DNA of 64,000 bases from Pythium myriotylum (lineage: Eukaryota > Oomycota > Peronosporomycetes > Pythiales > Pythiaceae), in NCBI GenBank assembly GCA_023091665.1, contig JALJCQ010000026.1:310001-374000 (forward strand), given 5' to 3'. Both the position numbers and the translations under genes were made by a program. Below the pieces are notes generated by a model. The model had not been told where the DNA came from. It ran no database searches and saw only the letters and a program-made list of their open reading frames with translations. Positions 1-11,185 of this stretch are shown here, one piece after another (within the stretch, counting starts at the first letter, position 1; the number at the start of each line of letters is the position of its first letter).

Positions 1-1358
1 TCTCGCTTTACGTGCAGCATCTTAAGGACCCCAGAGATCCTGACCCACAGCATTGGAAGCTTCTGAAGCGACGCGAACGAATCGCCATCTACGCGTCGCG
101 AGAAAAGAACCCCGCGACAGCCTTCCACAACCCTCGGTCGTTCCCAAAACCAACTCCGATCCAGCAGTCGGCCGAATGGGTGCCACAATGCAAGCTTCGA
201 TGTGTCGGGTCTTTGTTAGGAACACTCGAGGACGCGATGTACGGTGGCGTGACGCCAACCGAGACCTCGATGGTCATGCGATCGCTCTCCATCCAGGATG
301 AGTTTGTCGAGCACAAGACTCTGTGCGATATTACGACTCCAACGGAGGAAGAGCCGTTTACTTATGTAGGGCTCAAATGGTCCACACGCTCGTCGTACCT
401 TGCAACGATGGTCAAACCTCGAGACATGGCGTACGTGGAATGCACAGGCCTCACGTCAATCAGCATCGACGGCCAGACTGAGCGAATTGGGTATGCCATT
501 TACCACTCAGTCGACCTACCGCAGTTGCCACCGCTGACTGACCAAGGATCGCTGCGCTCTCGGATGTCGCTTGCTGTACTCTCCAGAGAGAGTGGGCCCG
601 GCAATGTAGAGGTTTTCTCGACGATCGCTTCAGCAGGATCAGGTCGATCCCCCCGAAAGGTCACGACTCTCTACTCGGCTGTCGCGTTGATTGCTATCCA
701 CAAGATCACGGAAAATGCAATGAAGAAGAAGCTCGGGTGGATGCAGGCGGCGCGGATCCACGGCACCACGGAGATGAGCAACTTGCTCCCCGCGTGGACG
801 CCGCAGCGTCGTGAATCCTTCTTTGGCACAACGATTTGCACGTGTCCTCAGTGTCTACGTGAGTTCTCGTCCTTACGAGCTGAAAGCGTCTGCCATATCT
901 GCGACACAAGTGTGTGCTCTCGGTGCATTACGTCCCAAAAGCTTGTTCTCGGTCGCAAGAAATGCGAACTCAGGTATAGAGGTGTACCCGTCTGTAAGGG
1001 CTGCCTCTCTACTGCCATGCGTATGGGCCACTCAAGGGAGCTCGCAATATACGAATTCGTGCGGCCATTTCAGTCGGTCATAAAGTCCATACCAGTCGCC
1101 AAGTCGATCTTGTCACACGATGAGCTGGACGAGTTGAGGAATTCCAGCTCGATCACATTTCAGAGCGTGGAGGATCTCTCGCTTAGATCGACAGAGGAGA
1201 TGGTTGGAGTGCACCCGGCACCACAGGAGAAGGGTCGCTTTAGCAATGAACAACTCCGCCTGTGGAATCAGATCAACGAACTGCGTGCTAAAGCCGAGGA
1301 AACATATCGTTTCGCCCGCAACCAGACTATTGCACTCCAAGAGCAGCAACGAGATTAG
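1..1358 (+). CDS. FYVE-like/START-like family protein, block A, 5' end outside window
   Basis: The reading frame is open from base 3. The first codons (S-L-Y-V-Q-H-L) match residues about 35-41 of the complete paralogue at 3596, so the true start lies upstream and the GTG at 12 is an internal valine. The START-like region follows, with the family motifs YVGLKW, RIGYAIYHS and AMKKKLGWMQAAR. The finger starts with CPQC at about 837-848 and has four CxxC pairs. The frame ends with the conserved helix LRLWNQINELRAKAEETYRF. The canonical FYVE R(R/K)HHCR patch is absent, so phosphoinositide binding is not assured. No frame breaks are visible in the part present. Family assignment is firm; molecular function is inferred from domain resemblance only. 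Confidence 0.85.
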   Translation, partial: SLYVQHLKDPRDPDPQHWKLLKRRERIAIYASREKNPATAFHNPRSFPKPTPIQQSAEWVPQCKLRCVGSLLGTLEDAMYGGVTPTETSMVMRSLSIQDEFVEHKTLCDITTPTEEEPFTYVGLKWSTRSSYLATMVKPRDMAYVECTGLTSISIDGQTERIGYAIYHSVDLPQLPPLTDQGSLRSRMSLAVLSRESGPGNVEVFSTIASAGSGRSPRKVTTLYSAVALIAIHKITENAMKKKLGWMQAARIHGTTEMSNLLPAWTPQRRESFFGTTICTCPQCLREFSSLRAESVCHICDTSVCSRCITSQKLVLGRKKCELRYRGVPVCKGCLSTAMRMGHSRELAIYEFVRPFQSVIKSIPVAKSILSHDELDELRNSSSITFQSVEDLSLRSTEEMVGVHPAPQEKGRFSNEQLRLWNQINELRAKAEETYRFARNQTIALQEQQRD

Positions 1359-3595
1359 CTAGTTGATGGAGTGTATGAGTGCCTATGGCTGTGTCTACAC
1401 GAATGGTGCAGTACGATCCATCTACGGCGAGCTCTTCATCACGTACAGATCTGGTAGTCGCCCACTGATCTGGTGGGTATTCTCACATGGGTTCTTACGA
1501 GCCTCAACGCGTGACCTTCACGGAAAAAAGGTTCTCGCTGGAAGCGGAGGGAATTGTGTCTAATGCCGTGCTCGCTTCCGGTTCGCCGGCTCATGCACCA
1601 AGGCGAAGATAATATCGTGCTTTTTTTGCACCTTTCAATCTCGGTGTGAGGTAGCAATGTGCGGTCTCGATTGCATTCCTTATGTTGACGCTTTCTTTTT
1701 ACTTCCAGTACCCCACGCGAACAGCGAAAATAGGTGATTAGATTCTCACGCATACCTGGTACCATAGAAGAATGAGAGCTTTTCCGACCAACTGCTTGAT
1801 TTTCGTGATCATAGCAACGAACTACGCGCTCAAGACGAACGAGCATGTCTGCTTCCGCCGAGTCCGACTCGAGTATGCCAAGAGCAGCACCAATGCCAGC
1901 TGCTTGCTTGAATTGATTGTACGCGGTGGAAGAACCTCAGTTTGTAGTGTTCGAGGATCGAAACTGGCAGCTTGCTACGTGTTGAAACAACCCTCGACGT
2001 CGACGAAGCTCAACTAACCCTTTTACTACTTGTACTAGCAACTTTTGGGAGAAAATTGGTGAAGTCGCAAGCAAACCCTGGTGCTGGTTGTAGGGGGGCA
2101 AACAGACGAGTTCATCAGAGCGTGCGGTTCATTTGTCGAAGAGACCACTTCTCTCCCGCTTGGATACTCCTGATGCCGCTCAGCCAGAGACTCGACTCAA
2201 GCCACTGAGAACACAACTCTGGCTTGTGGACACTCGGCGGTCATGTGACGACCAAATCGTCCACAAAGTCGATCGGCTCGGCCTTAAGTCGTCCATTGGG
2301 GCCTGTCTGATCTCATCAATTTCGATTGTCGTGTGCCGATTGTGATGCACTACAACCGCCCATCAAGTCCGCCGTCTTCGAAGCGCGCGTGCAGGATGAT
2401 AGCGCTCACAAAAGGTCCCGGATAAGCAATGATGGCTCGTTTTCGTGCTGTGTGATGGCTTTCACGTCGTCTTTGGGTGGAGGATTGGTCGCTCTGCAAT
2501 CCCACAACAGCCTATTCAATGCTGCGACGTTGGTAGCCTACCATGCGAACCATCGGAAGTGGCATGAATACAAAATTTATGAATGGCACTCATCAATGAA
2601 GACTTCAGACTAATCTGTGGATGGAAGCATAGTATCAGAGAGACATGGACTCTCCGCTTTTGAGCACGACCTTGTCATCCACACTGGCCTCGCGAGTAAT
2701 CTTCAAGATCAGCCCCCCATTTTACCGTCCACAGTGGGCGGCGATGGCTCTCCTGTGGAACTCTAGAGGAGAGCTGCAGTGTATGTACTCACGAGGTGAG
2801 TCCCACACTCCTGTGCTCGCAAGTTTATCAATTTATCCCTGGTGATAGCCTCATCTGCGGTCAGTCAAGAGAGATACACAGCAGCCATTGCGTCATGCAA
2901 AGCCCATCCACTGCTTCTACCCAGTGTGTTGTGCGAGAAAGCGCTTCCCAACTTCTTGGGAATCCTGAGTTCTTTACCAGTTTTAATAGCTCTTTGCCGC
3001 GAGAGAACTGGAAATCACCCACTCATCAATTCGATTCTCCCGCACGGGGTATTTGCGAACGGTTCTCAAAAGCAAGACCTCGGTTTCTGTGTCCGCTCCC
3101 ATGTCATCTTAGTGGCATTACGTTCCGATGGCTGCTCCATATCAACAACCGCTTCAGTCGCCAGAGATCAGTCATACAGAACAAGCACAACGCCACCCCT
3201 TCCAGCCGCAGCGGTGATCACGATCGAAATCGGATCGGCGGTCCTGCCATGGAGGCAGTTACGGAGCATGGTCTCCCACTGATTGTGCACTCGGATTTTC
3301 ACGACGCAACAAATCAATGGGAGTGCAGGAGTGTCGCAATTTGATGCTGATCTGAAAAGACCAAACATAATCTGCTACAGGTAGTGGAAACACTCATCCC
3401 CAGTGCGGGTAATCCAGTTCAAAGACTCGAATAATCAATTGCAGGTTCAACAAGACCTTTTCGTGGGCGACGGTGGCAGAAAGGTCTTTGTTTTGGTCTC
3501 GATAGCCTGGCGACCGCGAACTCATCATCCTGCGGCGGTCTCACGATCGGAGCTGCTCTCTTCCCCTATCAGTTTGCAATCCGTCACAAATCGCC
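1359..3595. other. Intergenic region between the first two block A genes
   Basis: The first 100 bases downstream of the stop resemble the 3' flank of the 3596 gene around a GTGTCTACACG motif. Beyond that I see no recognisable gene. The open frames here are short, lack domain motifs and do not recur beside the other paralogues. Confidence 0.5.
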
Positions 3596-5035
3596 ATGCC
3601 CGAGACCGAGTTGCCAGTGCAGCTCCCACTTGAGCTCACGCCTGAACATCGTGCCGAATACGCCGCCATCGCAAACACCGTGCTCCAGCAAACGCTCGCG
3701 CTTTACAAACAACATCTCCATGATCCTCGAGAACCAGACTCGCGCCAATGGAAGCTACTCAAACGTAGGGAACGCATTGCGATCTACTCATCACGAGACA
3801 AAAAGCACACAACGGCATTCCACGAGCCCGACACGTTTCCGAATCCGACGCCAATCCAGGAATCGGCCGAATGGATACCGCAAACCAAGCTTCGGTGCCT
3901 TGGTTCGCTGATAGGATCACTCAATGACGCGATGTATGGTGCTGCTACGCCGACCGAGACCGCGATGGTCATGCGATCTCTGTCGATTCAGGACGAGTTC
4001 GCCGAGCACAAAACATTGTGCGATATTGCTGTTCCGACCAAAGAAGAACCTTTCACCTACGTCGGGCTCAAGTGGTCGGGACGGACCGCTTACCTAGCGA
4101 CCATGGTCAAGCCACGCGACATGACATATATTGAGTCGACGGGTATTACATCGATTGTCCGCGACGGCCAGGTCGAGCGAGTTGGTTATGCTATCTATCA
4201 CTCACTGGACCTACCGCAGCTACCACCGCTCTCAGATCAAGGTACCTATCGATCGCGGTTCTCGCTTGCGGTTCTTTTTCGACAGACTGAACCAACGACG
4301 GTCGAAGTGTTCGGAACGATTTCATCAATGGCTTCAGGCGGCTTACCTCGCAAGCTGACAACAATCTTCTCAGCCGGCGCGTTGATTGCCGTGCACAAAG
4401 TTACCGAGAGCGCGATGAAAAAGAAGCTCGGGTGGATGCAAGCGGCGCGTATTTACGGTGACATAGACATGCCTGATATTCTTCCGACGTGGACTCCACA
4501 GCGTCGCGAGTCTTTCTTCGGCACAACCATCTTCACGTGCCCGCAATGCGTGCGCGAGTTGACATCTTTGCGGAGTGAGAGCGTGTGCTACATCTGCGAG
4601 ACGAGCGTTTGTTCCCGTTGCATCACGTCCCGCAAGCTCGTGCTCGGCCGCAAGAAGAGCGAGCTCAAGTACGAGAGCGTGCCCATCTGCAAAGGCTGCC
4701 TCTCCACGGCTATGCGTATGGACCATGCAAGGGATCTCGCGATCTACGAATTTGTTCGGCCCTTCCAATCCGAGAAGAAACCACCCAAGAAGAGTAATGC
4801 AAACGAGACGCCCGACTCCTCCTCGGCCACGCATCGAAGCGGAGGCGAGTTCTCAATGTCGCCCGTAGAGGAGATAGTCCGTGCGTACCCACCACAGCAT
4901 CGCCACGATCACTTCAGCGAGGAGCGTCTGCGTCTCTGGAACCAAATCAACGCGCTTCGCATGAAGGCCGAGCAAACCTACCGCTTCACGCAGAGTCAGA
5001 CGCGGGCACTGCGAGAGCAAGATATGCATGCTTGA
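3596..5035 (+). CDS. FYVE-like/START-like family protein, block A, complete (479 aa)
   Basis: This intact, intronless member serves as the reference copy. Residues 1-45 are a helical lead-in. The START-like region runs from about W52 to 300, with YVGLKW at 155-160, RVGYAIYHS at 195-203 and AMKKKLGWMQAAR at 273-285. The zinc finger spans 315-368 as CPQC, CYIC, CSRC, CKGC, without the WxxD and R(R/K)HHCR signatures of classical FYVE domains. A basic, serine-rich linker follows. The C-terminal helix at 443-470 reads ERLRLWNQINALRMKAEQTY. No signal peptide or membrane segment is seen. The ATG is chosen because it aligns with the MLETELPV starts of two other paralogues. In oomycetes this architecture suggests a peripheral lipid/membrane-binding regulator, but substrate and location are unknown. 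Confidence 0.88.
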   Translation: MPETELPVQLPLELTPEHRAEYAAIANTVLQQTLALYKQHLHDPREPDSRQWKLLKRRERIAIYSSRDKKHTTAFHEPDTFPNPTPIQESAEWIPQTKLRCLGSLIGSLNDAMYGAATPTETAMVMRSLSIQDEFAEHKTLCDIAVPTKEEPFTYVGLKWSGRTAYLATMVKPRDMTYIESTGITSIVRDGQVERVGYAIYHSLDLPQLPPLSDQGTYRSRFSLAVLFRQTEPTTVEVFGTISSMASGGLPRKLTTIFSAGALIAVHKVTESAMKKKLGWMQAARIYGDIDMPDILPTWTPQRRESFFGTTIFTCPQCVRELTSLRSESVCYICETSVCSRCITSRKLVLGRKKSELKYESVPICKGCLSTAMRMDHARDLAIYEFVRPFQSEKKPPKKSNANETPDSSSATHRSGGEFSMSPVEEIVRAYPPQHRHDHFSEERLRLWNQINALRMKAEQTYRFTQSQTRALREQDMHA

Positions 5036-5311
5036 TGTTGTGTGTATGTGTGTCTACACGTACTGGTGCCAGTATTTGAAGTGAATAAGTTGAGTTCGAG
5101 AGAGCGTGAAGTGTTGAGTTGATGTGGATAAGACAAAGCACAGTGGGAAGTCTTGCGTACCGAACAGGAAAATCCGAAACAGTTGTTTTACTGTACCATT
5201 TTATCGTCCAAACCTTAGAATCAACATCTGAGATTCACATCGGACGTTGAACTTTTATGTGATAACACAAAGGTGACATATTATGTATCATATGTAGGGT
5301 TTTTTTTAATT

Positions 5312-5357
5312 TTTATGACTATCTTCGTGACATATATGTCATGAAGATAGTCATAAA
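5312..5357. repeat. 46-bp near-perfect palindrome
   Basis: Two 23-bp arms meet without a spacer. The left arm begins TTTATGACTATCTTCGTGAC and the right arm is its reverse complement with one mismatch. A partial third copy of an arm (ATGTCACGAAGATTGAC) follows at about 5371-5387. The block lies in AT-rich DNA downstream of the 3596 gene and may be a MITE remnant. Confidence 0.8.
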
Positions 5358-5755
5358 CAATACATATTGTATGTCACGAAGATTGACTTCAAATAATCGA
5401 AGCTTCCAAACGAAAACAACCTATTTCTTGTAGGTACGGATCCATCTCACGGTATTGCATACCTGCATTTTCATTAGATGCTTGCCTCTCAAACCGAGTC
5501 TCACCTTATCCTGTGTTCTTTGAGAACTTGGCTTACTTCTTTCCCTGCCTTGACTGATGTGGATGTCAAAATCCTATAGTTTTGTTATAGTTTCACCAAA
5601 ATCTTTTCGTCTTTCAACGAACTGTGCAGACTAAACGTGTACCGGACAAATATGTAGAACCACGTGTATTCACAGAGGCTGATTCACAGAAACGTTACCA
5701 TCTGGGGAACCACAACAAACGACTTCGTTAGAATGAATCGCGAGTAAACACGTGA

Positions 5756-6292
5756 ACCGTCCGGGGAGCTGACGCTCGGCGGGGCTCTTTTGTTTCGTTA
5801 GGCCCCGGAGGTGCAGGAGCTGTCATCGTTCGCATCAACCCACTTGATGGGGATGTCGAGATTTTGTGGAGCGCGGCCATGAGCCATGCATCACGAAGCA
5901 CTACCAACAATCAAGCCGAGTACCAAGGCCTTCTTGTTGGGTTGCGAGCTGCGACATCACTGAAGCTCAAGCGGGTCGAAGTCGTTGATGACAGTGCACT
6001 TATCATTCGCCAACTACAGGATTATCGACCTCCTCGAAACAAAATCCTGTGTAAACTCTACACGCGCGCGCGCCGACTGGCGGACCAACTTTGCATCCGT
6101 CGCTGGACTCACCACGTCCGCGCGCACAACAAGATGGCTGATCTACTTGCCAATCTTACGATGGACTCGCGCTCTAGCTCGCAAGTCCTTCACCCAACCA
6201 CCCGGGACGGTCACTCTGATCTCTCGGTGATGCTGTACAACGACCTACTTCCGTGGCTCGCGGCTTCCACCGCGAGTAGCGTTGAGCGTTAA
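5756..6292 (+). pseudogene. RNase H type-I domain relic of a retroelement
   Basis: The frame is open from 5756 to the stop at 6292. It reads through a GPGGAGAVIV glycine strand, TTNNQAEYQGLL (the usual acidic residue of the second motif), DDSALIIRQL (third aspartate), and a C-terminal HNKMADLLAN with the final aspartate. The expected N-terminal DG motif is missing and stop codons lie just upstream, so the domain is truncated. The downstream sequence, including AACTCAATAGACTTTATTATC, resembles the DNA following the RNase H relic split by Copia-2. A tract TAATACAAAAAAA at about 6394-6408 recurs after the third relic. These traits suggest a 5'-truncated retroelement, although a domesticated RNase H gene cannot be excluded. 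Confidence 0.6.
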
Positions 6293-7399
6293 AACAGTCG
6301 AAACCCAGCGGAGCTATTAGGATTCACTAGTTGAACTCAATAGACTTTATTATCACCATCATCTTTTGTTTCGTTAGGGCGTCTAACTCTCTAAGTAATA
6401 CAAAAAAAGAGAGAGTGAAGACGTGAGCGCAAGCTGCAGTTCACATGACGACCACACTGATGCGTAATGGATAAACCCGTCATATCTCGTGACGGACGAT
6501 TGGGATGGTCCGTGACAATCAGTGTTTTTCGTTGGGGTGAAGATATGAGATCTGCGTCATATTGTGTAGGAAGAGCAACCGAACCCTCATGGTGACCAGT
6601 GCGTCCAGCATACAGATGTAATCTTCCAGATTCCCGCAGTGGCCATCATACCCGCGAAGGTAATCAATCGTCAATTCGGTATTGGATACCAATTGGCCAT
6701 AAGACGGTGGAGGGGAGGGGGTCTTTGACCCGTGTAGTATGCCTCCGTCGAATAGTCGGGTAGGAACACCGTCGTGGGAGCTGGAACTCCCAAAGCACAC
6801 CAACGTTTACTTGCGTGGTTTAGAGCTAATTCAACTCTCTGTCTTTTCTTCCCTTCTCCATCCTCCCACCGTGCAGTGCATGGTAGTCCAGGGGATATGG
6901 TGGGATGAGACCTTGCGGCCTCGAGTTCTATTCTGGGCTGCGTCCTAGCAGCCGCCACTCCGACCTCAGATAGTGTCGGGTGGTTCTCGTCCTCTGAGGG
7001 CGAGAGTAAAGCTGAGAAATGGGTCAGTATGACCCAATAGTATCCAGATTTATCTGGTTATACTTCAACCCGCCTGCCCCAACTGGTTACTGGATCAACC
7101 TGCAAATATCACCGGTCACCAGTAAACCTACGTAACGACAGCGGTGTACTTCACAACGTATGTCGGCGAAGAATCCACCGAATTACCATCCCATTATTCG
7201 TGACAAAGATTTCGCGTCAAGATAATTCCCGACATTGATCGCGATAAAGTATCGTCGTTCGCACCTCCGCCAACGCCCAGGATAGACCATTTCTCTTCGG
7301 CTATGGATCAACCCACCATCAACGATACAACTTATTCGAAGACAAGAAATTTAGCTGGTTTGGGGTAATCACAGTGGAATAAATACTGTTGATTGGAGC
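6293..7399. other. Intergenic region without recognised genes
   Basis: After the presumed retroelement tail near 6400 there is about 1 kb with only short, motif-free open frames on both strands. Confidence 0.45.
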
Positions 7400-7868
7400 G
7401 CCCAATGTGGGGCTCGTTTCTGTCGAAGGAGAGGTGGGCTTTTCTGGAAGACACGGTGGCCTTGAAAGCAAGAATCGCCTCAAGGCATGTTGTGAACGAG
7501 TTCTCCACGAATCAAGAATCAAGAGGCGCTCTTGATGTGGGCAACACCATATGGTACGGGGTGCAGTCAACACCAAATTATCGAAGCAAGATTTTTCGCA
7601 TAAACTCGTAGGTATTTTTAAACAAAACATCTTGATCTGCAGTAGATTTCACTCTCCAACTGTATTTTTGTAGCATAAGAAGTGCTAGCTCATTTGAAAA
7701 TACAGGTTTGACCAAGAGGGAAACGACGGTATCAGCAGTTGCGGTGACCCTTCTTCCACACCACAGTCTCCCATCGACAAGAACGGCGACATCACTGTCT
7801 TTTTCAGCCGAGCGTCCAGCGATAGATCCTCACTTCGCAATTCTTCAAGTGAGATAGCTGATACCACA
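7400..7868 (+). repeat. Duplicated 5'-flank unit of block A genes
   Basis: This stretch is homologous to 35611-36104 upstream of the 36105 gene, and in pieces to 11281-11479 and 23001-23301. Shared landmarks include 'acggtggc', 'gaaagcaag', 'tttgaaaatacaggtttgacc', 'gcgtccagc' and the initiator region just before the start codon. The unit shows that block A copies spread with promoter DNA attached. Confidence 0.7.
7830..7843 (+). promoter_or_regulatory. Oomycete initiator-like motif
   Basis: TCACTTCGCAATTC fits the published oomycete initiator theme (YCAYTYY followed by an A/T-rich element) at nearly every position. It lies 39 bp upstream of the ATG at 7869 and is conserved upstream of the 36105 gene. 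Transcription start has not been observed. Confidence 0.55.
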
Positions 7869-9308
7869 ATGCTCGAGACCGAGTTGCCTGTGCGGCTTCC
7901 TCTGCAGCTAACCCCAGAAGATCGTGCCGAATACGCCGCTGTCGCCAACACCGTGCTCCAGCAAACGCTTCAGCTCTACCAACAGCATCTCCAGGATCCT
8001 CGAGAACCCGAATCGACCCAATGGAAGCTACTCAAGCGCAGGGAACGCATTGCGATCTACTCGTCACGAGACAAAAAGCATACAACAGCGTTTCACGAGC
8101 CCAACACGTTCCCGAATCCGACGCCGATTCAGCAATCAGCCAAGTGGGTACCACAGTGTAAGCTCCGATGCCTTGGTTCGCTGATAGGATCGCTTGAAGA
8201 TGCGTTGTATGGAGGCATAACGCCGACTGAGACTGCGATGATGACAAGATCTCTGTCGATTCAGGACGAGTTTGCCGAGCACAAAACATTGTGCGATATT
8301 GCTGTTCCAACAGAAGAAGAACCTTTCACCAACGTCGGGCTCAAGTGGTCGGGGCGGACCGCTTACCTAGCGACCATGGTCAAGCCACGCGACATGACGT
8401 ACGTCGAATCAACGGGTGAGATATCAATTTTGCTGGGTGGAAAGTTGGAGCGAGTTGGGTATGCAGTCTACCACTCGGTGGACCTCCCACAGCTACCACC
8501 ACTGAAGGACAAAGGTATACAGCGTTCTCGAATGTCGTTGGCCGTTCTCATACGCCAGACAGAATCCAGAAAAGTCGAGGTGTTCTCGACGATCTCGTCA
8601 ATGGCATCGGGTGACCTCCCAAGTAAACTCACAACACTCTTCTCAGCGGCCGCATTGATCGCGATTCACAAGGTCACAGACAACGCCATGAAGAAGAAAC
8701 TCGGGTGGATGCAGGCTGCTCGAATGTACGGTAATGTCGATCTGGCTGACATGCCACCTTCATGGACTCCGCCGCATCGCGAGTCGTTTTTCGGGGTTAC
8801 AATCTCGACGTGTCCACAGTGTCTTCGCGAACTCTCATCGTTACGATCAGAGAGCGTCTGCCACATTTGCGAGACGAGAGTTTGCTCTCGGTGCCTCACG
8901 TCTCGCAAGCTTGTGGTTGGCCGCAAGAAGACCGAGCTGAAGTACGAGCGTGTACCCATCTGCAAGGGCTGCATCTCTACAGCTCTCAAGATGGATTATT
9001 CCAGAGAACTCGCGATCTACGAATTCGTGAGAGCATTTCAATTCCCACGCGAATCGTTCGCGATGAGTGATACCAATGAAACGGTGTACTCTAGCCTGGC
9101 GACTGGTCGATGCACTGACGAGCTCTCGGTCTCATCAGTCGACGAAATCGTTCCTGCGTACCCAAGTGAGCACCAGGAGAACGATCACTTCAGTGAAGAG
9201 CGTCTGCGTCTATGGGACCAGATCAATGTGCTGCGGATGAAGGCTGAACAAACGTACCGCATCACCACCAACCAGTCGCGCGAGATTTGGCATCAGCAGC
9301 CCCATTAA
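7869..9308 (+). CDS. FYVE-like/START-like family protein, block A, complete (479 aa)
   Basis: The intact paralogue has the same length as the 3596 product. It begins MLETELPVRLPLQL. The START-like region carries NVGLKW, RVGYAVYHS and AMKKKLGWMQAAR. The finger begins with CPQC at residue 315 and continues CHIC, CSRC, CKGC. The C-terminal helix is ERLRLWDQINVLRMKAEQTY. The START core differs from the 3596 type (EISILLGGKLE against ITSIVRDGQVE), which makes it a useful diagnostic for gene conversion in the 23791 copy. An initiator-like motif lies 39 bp upstream and the surrounding flank unit is duplicated elsewhere. It is probably an expressed, membrane-associated regulator of unknown target; that role is inference. 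Confidence 0.88.
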   Translation: MLETELPVRLPLQLTPEDRAEYAAVANTVLQQTLQLYQQHLQDPREPESTQWKLLKRRERIAIYSSRDKKHTTAFHEPNTFPNPTPIQQSAKWVPQCKLRCLGSLIGSLEDALYGGITPTETAMMTRSLSIQDEFAEHKTLCDIAVPTEEEPFTNVGLKWSGRTAYLATMVKPRDMTYVESTGEISILLGGKLERVGYAVYHSVDLPQLPPLKDKGIQRSRMSLAVLIRQTESRKVEVFSTISSMASGDLPSKLTTLFSAAALIAIHKVTDNAMKKKLGWMQAARMYGNVDLADMPPSWTPPHRESFFGVTISTCPQCLRELSSLRSESVCHICETRVCSRCLTSRKLVVGRKKTELKYERVPICKGCISTALKMDYSRELAIYEFVRAFQFPRESFAMSDTNETVYSSLATGRCTDELSVSSVDEIVPAYPSEHQENDHFSEERLRLWDQINVLRMKAEQTYRITTNQSREIWHQQPH

Positions 9309-9691
9309 GTCAGGTTTGACTACGGCTTGTCGCGTGCACCTTGTATGCTTCCAATGGAAGCATACAAGTTCCATGACCCTGTGCAGATTACGTTCTTGCC
9401 AATTTGCTTGTTTCGCCCTGTCTATTTCTCTACCCTCGCAACGATGTTCATACAGGATGAGTGCGCGTCTGCATACAGTTCAGCACGAGCCAGCGGATGA
9501 CTTCCGCGCTGGTTTCACATGACGGATCTTCTGGACATTCTTCGACAGCGAAGAGGTGACTGGTCCACTCGAAGCGCACTCTGCAGCTCATATTCTTCCT
9601 CTCCAGGGACTCATCAGAAGTCTGTGCAATTCTTGGTTCAGTGAGGTTCCTTCCACACACCCATCCGCCGTTCGTCGGAAACTCGAGGCAA
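9309..9691. repeat. Duplicated 3'-flank unit of block A genes
   Basis: The bases after the stop (TCCATGACCCTGTGCAGATT, then 'ttgcttgtttcgccctg') recur after 36105-37340 and, more diverged, after 25003. It shows that duplication units included the downstream DNA. Confidence 0.7.
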
Positions 9692-10862
9692 CACCATTTC
9701 CAGACCAAATTGGCCAAAGTAATGGATCGAATTGGACAAAGCCAAAATCAAATTGGCACACCTGTGAATATCGTTAATTTTGTGATCATCGCATTCGAAA
9801 GGGTATGTTGGCGGGTCAAACACGCGCGAAAAGGCGGGAAGATGCCTTGGACGCTCTCAACTGCGGTGCGTTTGCCTCTTTCCCTGCTTCTAGAATGATT
9901 GAGTCCGCGGCTTCTGAATCACGCATCGCACAACAGTGGAGAACGATGCCGTCGCTTCTGGAGCACCGCTGTCGTCCCAGGTACGGCACAAATCTTGTCG
10001 AGAGAGCTGTGAAGTAGCAGCTCACTTTCGCTTGTGCTTTTCACTGTGCAAGATGGGACACTAGCGCCACATGAAAGAGACGCGCCAGCGCATCCTCAAC
10101 GCCGCCCGCGACAACAAGGACTGGCTCCGAGTCGCCGCCATGAACGGTGTTTCCGCGAGCACCGCACGCAAATGGGTTCGGCGCGCCTTCGACACGGACA
10201 TTTAGCAGCCGCACAAGGCGGAGAGCCTCAACATCACTGCCAACATATCCGAAGACCGTTTGGAGTATGCCAAGTACCGTTTCGCATCGCCCAAGGGTGA
10301 CAATGTCGGCGACTTTGTGCGTGAGCTCCTTCGCGAAGTCGAGAAACGCACGTCGCTTTTTGACGTCGTGCTCGTGGATGACAATGCGTCTGTGCACAAC
10401 TCGATGAAGGAAGTGATCTAGGAGGCAGAGTTTGTTGGCGTCCAAGCGATCCTGCTCTCGCCATACTCGCCCGTGCTGAACCCGATTGAGAACGCTCTCT
10501 GTGTTCAAGTCCGCGGTGAAGACTTCTCTCGCCGAGCACCGTGACGAGATCCTCAAAGTTCCCCGAGGAACCACCAAGACTGCTCACCGAGCGTCCTGGC
10601 TCGTGCGGGCTGCTGAGTACAGCTTGCCAGCGAAGGTTACGCCTGAGTTCTGCAAGAACTGGGTGCGCCATACACGCGTTTTCCATTACCCAGCGCTCAA
10701 CATGGAAGACGTTCAAGTTCGCGCGTGAACCTATGTCGATACATATGTGTTTTCAAAGGCCTGTCGGACATAGGGATATAAGAGATCTCGGGTAGTGCCA
10801 AGTTGAATTTTTTTCCGTCCAATTCGATCGAGTGTTTCGTCCAATTTGGTCTGGAAATGGTG
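9692..10862 (+). mobile_element. Tc1/mariner-like DNA transposon, decayed
   Basis: Terminal inverted repeats of roughly 65 bp, about 80% alike, bound a 1.17-kb element. Both start CACCATTTCCAGACCAAATT. The right end is followed by TA and the left is preceded by AA, consistent with a TA target duplication that mutated on one side. The interior carries a broken DDE transposase on the + strand. Confidence 0.8.
10071..10725 (+). pseudogene. Tc1/mariner-type DDE transposase, broken
   Basis: The frame opens with a helix-turn-helix-like segment (VAAMNGVSASTARKWVRRAF). It continues to DVVLVDDNASVH, the usual DNAxxH context of the second catalytic aspartate, and SPYSPVLNPIEN, the context of the third acidic residue. 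In-frame TAG codons occur at 10203 and 10419, and the frame is lost at about 10500 after the PIEN motif. The first catalytic aspartate region is not evident, so an internal deletion is likely. It lies centrally between the inverted repeats of the 9692-10862 element and cannot encode an active enzyme. Confidence 0.75.
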
Positions 10863-11185
10863 TATCCAACTACCACTAATTTCATGAATCGTCAACTACG
10901 GCGACTACCTACTCAACACCAACTAAGATGTCATGACCCACGTTGTGAGCGTACCAGTGTTTGAGTAGGATTGGTAGCGTTCGAGAGAGCGTGGTGTATT
11001 TAGTTGGTGTGGATACGACACATAGGTTCAGGGAAATCGTCAATAACCTCGCAACTCATTCGATGGCCACGTTAAACGCTCCCTCGTTTGACGAGTCCAC
11101 GCCCTCGGCTGTGGAGAAAACGACTAACACCGTATATCAGACCTGAGGATACGAATCCCATTCGATGGCAAGAAATATAAGAGTT
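10863..11185. other. Orphan 3'-flank-like segment
   Basis: Around 10955-11030 ('ttcgagagagcgtg', 'gtgtggata.gaca') the sequence matches the DNA just downstream of the 3596 gene (5058-5140). No paralogue coding sequence precedes it; the mariner-like relic does. It may mark a lost gene copy or a displaced flank. Confidence 0.45.

Noticed and set aside
12..14. GTG as the start of the first gene
   Set aside because: The frame continues to the window edge and matches the interior of its paralogues.
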